This document shows positions 58,664 through 64,000 of a stretch of DNA of 64,000 nucleotides, one piece after another. The first letter of the stretch is position 1, and each line of letters begins with the position of its first letter. The translations under genes and the position numbers were made by a program. This DNA is from an uncultured Oscillospiraceae bacterium (GTDB lineage Bacteria; Bacillota; Clostridia; Oscillospirales; Oscillospiraceae): assembly GCA_934553255.1 (NCBI GenBank), contig CAKTEZ010000001.1, positions 48,832 through 112,831 of the forward strand. Reading direction: 5' to 3'. The notes beneath the pieces were generated by a model. The model was not told the DNA's origin. It saw nothing but the letters and a program-made list of their open reading frames with translations, and did not search any database.

Positions 58664-60178
58664 ATGAAGAAACGCTTTTTTTTGCTTTTCTGCACCGCGC
58701 TCCTGCTGCTCTCCACCGCCGTGCAGGCGCAGGAGACTTCTGCCCTTGCGCCCGTGCCGCCCGCGGCGGAGACCTCCGCCGCACGCGCTCCGTCTCTTGC
58801 TGCGGAGAAGGAGGCGCTCCCTTCCCCCTTTGTCCGCACGCGCAGCTATGAAAACAACTTTTCCGATGTGGGCGAGAAGGCGTGGTACCGCGCGTCGGTC
58901 GCCGCGCTGTACGAATATGGGCTGACCGAGGGCGCGGGCGGCAAGATCTACGCGCCCGACGAGAGCGTGACGCTCGCTGAGCTGGCGACCTTTTCCGCGC
59001 GCGTCCGCGCACGCTACGCAGGGGAGACGATCCCCGCCGCGCAGGCGGGAGAAGCGTGGTACCAGCCCTATGTGACTTACCTTCAGTCCGCAGGACTGCT
59101 CGACACCGCCTTTGACGGATACTACACCGAGACCGCCACGCGCGCGCAGATGGCGGGCATTTTCGCCGCCGCGCTGCCGGAGGAGTGGTTCGATGCACGC
59201 AACGCCGCAGCCGTGACCGAGGGCTACGCCCTGCACCGCTATATTACGGATGTGAACGACTACACGCCCTATCAGCCCCAGATCCTCTGGCTTTACAAGC
59301 AGGGGATCGTGGGCGGCGTGGACGAGACCGGCTCGTTCCGGCCGGACGATGCGCTCAAGCGCAGCGAGGTCGCCGCGCTGGTCGTGCGGATGATCGACCC
59401 CGACGCGCGTCTTACGCTCGCGTGGCGGACGACTTCCTACCGTTCTGCGGCCGGAACAAAATGGGCGGACCTCGTCAGCGAGCCTGCGGAGGTCACGAGC
59501 GCGCCCGCGAGCGACGATGCCGCCGCCATTGACGCGCTGCTGCGCCAGATGCTCCGCGCCAACGTCAGCACGATCTCGCTCCAGTATGACGGCGGGCTGT
59601 CCGCCGACGAAACGGCAAAGCTCACCCGCGCTTTTACCACCGGCATCAAGCGCTACTGCGAGCAGATGTACAACTCCGCCGTCTGCCGCGCCTATGCCTC
59701 CGGCAAGGCGACGCTGACCTTTTCCTCCACCGCCTGCACGCCCGCGCAGCTCATGAACTACCGCGCCCAGACGATGGCGCGCGCCATCGCCGTCCACGAC
59801 GCGCTGTGGGAAAGCGGCTATCTCTCCGACAGAATGAGCGAGTATGAACTTGCCCGCGCCTACTTCGTATGGCTCTGCAACAACTGCACCTACGACGAGG
59901 GGACCGTGGGCAGCCGCTCGCTCAGCCACCTCGCCTACAGCGCGTTGGTGGACGGCGTGGCCGTCTGCGACGGCTACACGGGCGCGTACAACCTCCTGCT
60001 GCGCTTAGAGGGCATCGAATGCACCTCTCTGTTCAACAGCGACCACATCTGGACCGTCGCCGTGCTGGACGGCAAGACCTACCACATCGATACGACTTGG
60101 GGCGATCAGGGTGCGCGTGCGGACTTGAGCTTTTTCGGCATGACCGAGGCCCAGTCCCGTGCCAAGCACGCATGGTAA
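58664..60178 (+). CDS. SLH-domain protein with C-terminal transglutaminase-like domain
   Basis: The 504-residue secreted protein has a signal peptide (residues 1-22), then SLH repeats at about 62-110, 128-175 and 200-245 (for example NNFSDVGEKAWYRASVAALYEYGLTEG), which anchor proteins to wall polymers. A transglutaminase-like domain ends the chain, with Cys in VAVCDGYTGAYN, His in SDHIWTVAVLDG and Asp in YHIDTTWGD, the expected triad. It may cleave or cross-link wall or surface peptides. It is directly downstream of an LCP gene that could make the attachment polymer. Confidence 0.88.
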   Translation: MKKRFFLLFCTALLLLSTAVQAQETSALAPVPPAAETSAARAPSLAAEKEALPSPFVRTRSYENNFSDVGEKAWYRASVAALYEYGLTEGAGGKIYAPDESVTLAELATFSARVRARYAGETIPAAQAGEAWYQPYVTYLQSAGLLDTAFDGYYTETATRAQMAGIFAAALPEEWFDARNAAAVTEGYALHRYITDVNDYTPYQPQILWLYKQGIVGGVDETGSFRPDDALKRSEVAALVVRMIDPDARLTLAWRTTSYRSAAGTKWADLVSEPAEVTSAPASDDAAAIDALLRQMLRANVSTISLQYDGGLSADETAKLTRAFTTGIKRYCEQMYNSAVCRAYASGKATLTFSSTACTPAQLMNYRAQTMARAIAVHDALWESGYLSDRMSEYELARAYFVWLCNNCTYDEGTVGSRSLSHLAYSALVDGVAVCDGYTGAYNLLLRLEGIECTSLFNSDHIWTVAVLDGKTYHIDTTWGDQGARADLSFFGMTEAQSRAKHAW

Positions 60179-60191
60179 GCGGACGACCGAT

Positions 60192-60228
60192 AAAAAAGCA
60201 GCGGCTGCATCGCAGCCGCTGCTTTTTT
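60192..60228. terminator. Bidirectional terminator between SLH gene and ABC operon
   Basis: A perfect 16-bp stem, AAAAAAGCAGCGGCTG / CAGCCGCTGCTTTTTT. Confidence 0.92.
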
Positions 60229-60245
60229 GCTGTGTTGCTGTGGTC

Positions 60246-61187
60246 TCAGCGCTGACCCTTGTCGTAGGGGAGACCCTCCGCCTTGGGAGCGCGGGAGCGC
60301 TTGGAGGTGAACGCCAGCACGATGAGGGAAATGATGTAGGGCATCATGTTGTAGACCGGGCTGGGGAGGTTCATCGCCGTGAGGAAGTCAAAGCCCATGT
60401 AGACATTGGAAAGCGCGCGGAACAGGCCGAACAGCAGCGCCGCCAACGCGATACGCTGCGGCTTCCATTGACCGAAGATCATGACCGCGAGGGACAAGAA
60501 GCCGAAGCCTGCCACGCCGTACTCAAAGCGCCATTCGGAGACGCCTGCCGTGATGAACACGATGCCGCCGATGCCGCCGAGGAAGCCGGAGATCAGCACG
60601 CCCGCCCAGCGCATTTTGTAAACATTGATGCCCACGCTGTCCGCCGCCTGCGGATGCTCGCCGCACGCCATCAGGCGCAGACCGAAGCGGGTCTTGTAGA
60701 GCAGAACATAGGACGCGGCGAGCAGCAGCGCGGTCACGAGCATGAACCAGCTGAATTCAAACGAGCCGAAGCGGATCGTAAACGCCTGCTTCGCGCCGCC
60801 GTATTGAATGATGGAGGACACATCGTCGGGGTTCGCCGCGGTGTTGATGGCCTTGACGATGACCGTCGCGCCCGCGGTGCCGAGCAGGTTCAGCGCGGTG
60901 CCGACCAGCGTTTGATCTGCCTTGAAGTTGATGCACGCCACCGCCAGCAGGCAGGAGTAGACCATGCCGACCAGCGCGGAGATCGCCAGAACGGCAAGGA
61001 TCATCACGAAAGCGGGTACATTGGGCGAGATATAGCGCATCGCCAATGCGCCGCCGAGGGCGCCCATGATCATGATGCCCTCAAGGCCGAGGTTGATGAC
61101 GCCGGAATGCTCCGAGAAGCAGCCGCCGAGAGCGACCAGGATCAGAACGGAAGCAAAGATCAAGGTGTATTGCAGCAGCAATGCCAT
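60246..61187 (-). CDS. ABC transporter permease, BMP/nucleoside type (second permease)
   Basis: The 313-residue permease has about 8-10 hydrophobic segments with the BPD_transp_2 pattern (GVINLGLEGIMIMGALGGAL near 28-47, GLRLMACGEHPQAADSVGINVYK around 180-200). In nupABC/YufOPQ-like systems it is the smaller of two permeases that import nucleosides or a related solute bound by a BMP lipoprotein. Last gene of the operon, directly abutting the larger permease. Confidence 0.9.
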   Translation of the reverse strand: MALLLQYTLIFASVLILVALGGCFSEHSGVINLGLEGIMIMGALGGALAMRYISPNVPAFVMILAVLAISALVGMVYSCLLAVACINFKADQTLVGTALNLLGTAGATVIVKAINTAANPDDVSSIIQYGGAKQAFTIRFGSFEFSWFMLVTALLLAASYVLLYKTRFGLRLMACGEHPQAADSVGINVYKMRWAGVLISGFLGGIGGIVFITAGVSEWRFEYGVAGFGFLSLAVMIFGQWKPQRIALAALLFGLFRALSNVYMGFDFLTAMNLPSPVYNMMPYIISLIVLAFTSKRSRAPKAEGLPYDKGQR

Positions 61188-62341
61188 TACCGGTCGCCTC
61201 CTTTCTCCGTGTCAGCCGAGGCCTGCGCCTCTGCCGCCTTCGCCTTGAGGATCTCTTTCTCCTCGCGCTTGGCCGCGTAGGAGTTCATCACATGCTTCAT
61301 AAACAGCACGAAGCCGCAGAGGTAGATGATGAGCGCCGAAATCAGGTCGGAGATCTGCGCGCAGTACATACTCTTATCCACATACGCGCCGCCCGCCGTA
61401 ATGTGCTGAATGAAGAACGACGCAAGCACGGTGCCGATGGGATTCAATCCGCCGAGGAACGCCGCGGCAATGCCGTTGAAGCCCATGGCGGGGACGGAGG
61501 AGGTGGAACATTGCCACTGCTCATAGCCGGTGAGGTAGAGCATCGCCGCGCCCATACCGGCGAGCGCGCCGGAGATCATCAGGCTCAGGATGACGTTGCG
61601 CTTTTCGGCCATGCCGCAGTATCTGGCGGCATTCTTGTTGTAGCCGGTGGCCTTGAGTTCATAGCCGAAGCGCGTCTTTTCCAGTACGACCCACACGAGA
61701 ACGGCCATCAGCACGGACAGCGGGATCGCGAGGCCGACATACTGGTTGTTGTTGAACAGCGCGCCAAGCCCGAGCGAGGGCAGCACGGCGGACTCGTTGA
61801 TATGCGCGAGTACCTTGGTGTAGGGGCTGGCGTCCTCCTTCACCGTGGTGAGGAGCATATTGGTCAGGTACAGCACGATCCAGTTGAGCATGATGCCGGA
61901 GATGACCTCGTTGACATTGCAGTAGGACTTGAGCAGGCCAGAGATCGCGCCGAGAATCGCACCGCCGAGAATGGCGAGCAGCATACACGGCAGCCAGCTC
62001 CAACCGAGGCCGAGCGCCGCGTACAGGCTCAGCGCCACGCCCGCGCAGTACTGACCTGCTGCGCCGATGTTGAAAAGGCCGACTTTGTAGGCGAACAGGA
62101 TCGCCAGCGCGCACATCAGCAGCGGCGCGGTCTTGACGAGCGTATTGCCGAGGTACTTCACTTGCGAGGAGGGACGGTTGTAGGTCATGAAGTTCTTAAC
62201 GACCGTGAGAATGGCTTCGCCCGCGCCCGCGGGATTGATGAGCAGCAGCACGAGGTAGCCGAGGAACAGGCCCAGCACGATGCACACGAGCGAGGCCAGC
62301 AGCGACTGAAAGCCGTTGCTCTTGAAAATGCTCTTTTTCAT
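61187..62341 (-). CDS. ABC transporter permease, BMP/nucleoside type (first permease)
   Basis: The 384-residue permease has about 10 membrane segments, with FNIGAAGQYCAGVALSLY and GYNKNAARYCGMAEKR as family markers. Its C-terminus is a charged, Glu/Lys-rich tail of about 30 residues. The start overlaps the ATPase stop (ATGA), and its stop codon shares a base with the next start, so the three genes are tightly coupled. Confidence 0.9.
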   Translation of the reverse strand: MKKSIFKSNGFQSLLASLVCIVLGLFLGYLVLLLINPAGAGEAILTVVKNFMTYNRPSSQVKYLGNTLVKTAPLLMCALAILFAYKVGLFNIGAAGQYCAGVALSLYAALGLGWSWLPCMLLAILGGAILGAISGLLKSYCNVNEVISGIMLNWIVLYLTNMLLTTVKEDASPYTKVLAHINESAVLPSLGLGALFNNNQYVGLAIPLSVLMAVLVWVVLEKTRFGYELKATGYNKNAARYCGMAEKRNVILSLMISGALAGMGAAMLYLTGYEQWQCSTSSVPAMGFNGIAAAFLGGLNPIGTVLASFFIQHITAGGAYVDKSMYCAQISDLISALIIYLCGFVLFMKHVMNSYAAKREEKEILKAKAAEAQASADTEKGGDR

Positions 62342-63876
62342 GCCTTCACCTCATCTCTCTTGGCGCCTGCCATGTAGAGACCAAGCTCCTCCTGCGTGGT
62401 CTTTTTCGGGTCGAGTTCACCGACGATCTCGCCCTCGTACATCACGAGGATGCGGTCAGGCACATCCATGACTTCGTCCAGCTCCAGACTCACGAGCAGG
62501 ACCGCCTTGCCCTCGTCGCGCTGCGCGACAAGCTGACGGTGGATGTATTCGATGGCGCCCACGTCCAGTCCGCGGGTCGGCTGCACGGCGACGAGCAGCT
62601 CGGGGTCTTTATCGATCTCGCGGGCGACGATGGCTTTCTGCTGGTTGCCGCCGGACATACTGCGCGCGACGGTGATGGGACCCTGACCGGAGCGTACATC
62701 GTACTGCTCGATCAGCCTCTCGGCATAGCTGCGGATGTTCTTGCGGCGGAGGAAGCCCGCCTTATCGGTGAACTCCGGCTCGAAGTAGCGCTGAAGCACC
62801 ATGTTGTCCTCCAGCGTGTAGTCGAGGACAAGACCGTGCTTATGACGGTCCTCCGGAATGTGGCTCACGCCCATCACGCTGCGTTGGCGAATAGGCGCGC
62901 GGGTGATGTCCTTGCCGCAGAGCTTGACGGAGCCGGAGGCCAGCGGCTCGAGGCCGGTCAGGCCGTAGACAAACTCCGTCTGGCCGTTGCCGTCGATACC
63001 GGCAAGGCAGACGATCTCGCCGCGGCGGACCTTGAGCGAAACGTTCTTGACGGCGTTGTTCTTGTGCAGCTTGGAGGCCATGGTCATATTCTCGACCTCC
63101 AGCACGACCTCGCCCAGCTCGGACGGCTTCTTGTCCACATGGAAGCTGACATTGCGGCCGACCATCATGGCGGACAGCTCCTCCATCGTGGTGTTGGCCG
63201 TTTCGACCGTGCCGATGTATTTGCCCTTGCGCAGCACCGAGCAGCGGTCCGCGACCGCCATGATCTCGGCAAGCTTGTGGGAAATGAAAAGAATGCTCTT
63301 GCCCTCGGCGGCGAGGTTCCGCATGATCTGCATCAGTTCATCGATCTCCTGCGGGGTGAGGACCGCGGTCGGCTCGTCGAAAATGAGGATCTCGTTTTCG
63401 CGGTAGAGCATCTTGAGGATCTCGGTGCGCTGCTGCATACCGACGGTGATGTCCTCGATGAGCGCGTCGGGGTCAACATGCAATCCGTACTTTTCGCTCA
63501 GGGCGAGGACCTTTTCGCGCGCCTCGGCTTTCTGCAAAAAGCCGTGTTTCGTCGGCTCCACGCCCATGATGATGTTATCCAGTACGGTGAAGCATTCCAC
63601 CAGCTTGAAGTGTTGGTGTACCATGCCGATGCCGAGGTCGTTGGCGTCGTTCGGGTCCTTGATGGACACAACCTGCCCGTCCTTTTTGATCACGCCCTCC
63701 TCAGGCTGGTAAAGGCCGAACAGCACGCTCATGAGCGTGGACTTGCCCGCGCCGTTTTCACCCAGCAGGGCATGGATCTCTCCCTTTTTCAGCTGCAGGG
63801 TGATGTTGTCGTTGGCGATAATACCGGGGAATCGTTTGGTGATATTGAGCATCTCAATGGCATACGGTGATTCCAA
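62338..63876 (-). CDS. ABC transporter ATPase, duplicated nucleotide-binding domains
   Basis: The 512-residue protein has two ABC domains. The first has Walker [10 protein letters not shown] and Walker [12 protein letters not shown]; the second a degenerate Walker A ([11 protein letters not shown]) and signature [17 protein letters not shown], the usual pattern for RbsA/MglA-like and BMP-family importers. The missing binding lipoprotein gene probably lies to the right of the window. ATG 63876. Confidence 0.94.
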   Translation of the reverse strand: MESPYAIEMLNITKRFPGIIANDNITLQLKKGEIHALLGENGAGKSTLMSVLFGLYQPEEGVIKKDGQVVSIKDPNDANDLGIGMVHQHFKLVECFTVLDNIIMGVEPTKHGFLQKAEAREKVLALSEKYGLHVDPDALIEDITVGMQQRTEILKMLYRENEILIFDEPTAVLTPQEIDELMQIMRNLAAEGKSILFISHKLAEIMAVADRCSVLRKGKYIGTVETANTTMEELSAMMVGRNVSFHVDKKPSELGEVVLEVENMTMASKLHKNNAVKNVSLKVRRGEIVCLAGIDGNGQTEFVYGLTGLEPLASGSVKLCGKDITRAPIRQRSVMGVSHIPEDRHKHGLVLDYTLEDNMVLQRYFEPEFTDKAGFLRRKNIRSYAERLIEQYDVRSGQGPITVARSMSGGNQQKAIVAREIDKDPELLVAVQPTRGLDVGAIEYIHRQLVAQRDEGKAVLLVSLELDEVMDVPDRILVMYEGEIVGELDPKKTTQEELGLYMAGAKRDEVKA

Positions 63877-63957
63877 GACGTTTCGCCCTCCTTCCGTTTT
63901 GATGGCCCGCCGCGTTGGGGATATGCGGGGACGGAAACCATGAATATCTTACAGTAT

Positions 63958-63987
63958 ACTATACCTGTGCCGATAAAGCAAAGTCAA
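63958..63987 (-). promoter_or_regulatory. Sigma-A-type promoter of the ABC operon
   Basis: Minus-strand TTGACT and TATAGT are 18 bases apart, about 80 bases upstream of the ATPase start. This suggests that the operon starts here and a BMP protein, if encoded nearby, has its own transcript. Confidence 0.65.
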
Positions 63988-64000
63988 TTTGGCAAAATCG

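Noticed and set aside
1..64000. CRISPR arrays, rRNA genes, insertion sequences with terminal repeats
   Set aside because: I looked for evenly spaced repeats, rRNA-like segments and transposase motifs and saw none; the only repeat array is the 27-bp in-gene repeat at 17458-17547.

Overview
The window looks like chromosomal DNA of a GC-rich, endospore-forming member of the Clostridia, most like the Oscillospiraceae/Ruminococcaceae. Three things support this: sporulation genes (spoIIID, yabP, yabQ, a SpoVB-type flippase), Firmicutes gene orders (yabM-yabN-hup-yabO-yabP-yabQ-divIC; recJ-relA-dtd-MBL-hemZ), and sigma-A-like promoters with AT-rich -10 boxes set in GC-rich coding DNA. The lineage is inferred from gene content and order, not from a search. 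parA-parB with two parS-like palindromes, plus rsmG, suggests the left end lies near the replication origin.

Layout. 1-10.3 kb (+): tail of a GH13 glycosidase, then parS/soj/spo0J, a small coiled-coil membrane protein, serS, an acyltransferase, mscL, rsmG, a MinD-like ATPase, an MgsA-like protein, aspS and rnhA. 10.6-17.2 kb (-): cell-shape and division block (PBP2, MreD, MreC, Maf, U32 peptidase, ZapA); no mreB, rodA, minC or minE is seen. 17.3-25.6 kb: VanW-type surface protein, a 2-hydroxyacid dehydrogenase, a GntR regulator, GAPDH, PssA, an iron alcohol dehydrogenase and long-form HPF. 25.8-30.2 kb: a candidate structured RNA, then the divIC/yabQ/yabP/rqcP/hup/mazG/spoVB block. 30.2-39.4 kb (-): PNP, HemZ, MBL hydrolase, Dtd, Pgi, RelA, RecJ. 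39.5-42.6 kb: tRNA-Met, tRNA-Glu and tRNA-Val, followed by an apparent decayed insertion (integrase tail, MarR, cytidylate-kinase-like, MATE) that ends at a partial tRNA copy. 42.6-49.2 kb: a sugar-acid catabolic operon with a divergent LysR regulator. 49.2-53.3 kb: YcxB-like protein and a TAXI-type TRAP transporter. 53.5-57.1 kb: a SpoIIE-type phosphatase fused to an anti-sigma-like kinase domain, and two damaged-looking upstream reading frames. 57.2-60.2 kb (+): spoIIID, an LCP protein and an SLH/transglutaminase protein. 60.2-64 kb (-): a BMP-type nucleoside ABC importer.

How the parts fit. The left half is mostly housekeeping: segregation, translation, elongasome and stringent response. 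The dehydratase-SDR-FAH-dehydrogenase operon looks like a non-phosphorylative route from an aldonic acid to pyruvate plus a 2-hydroxy acid; the TRAP system beside it may import a related acid.

The observations I rate highest are: (i) a sigma-E-type promoter whose -10 box lies inside a perfect 12-bp hairpin that also holds the yabP Shine-Dalgarno sequence; (ii) an MgsA-like protein lacking the catalytic residues of methylglyoxal synthase, next to a MinD-like ATPase lacking the C-terminal membrane helix; (iii) the tRNA-Val insertion remnant; (iv) an SDR in which the YxxxK pair reads SxxxR; and (v) a candidate small RNA with its own terminator between hpf and divIC.
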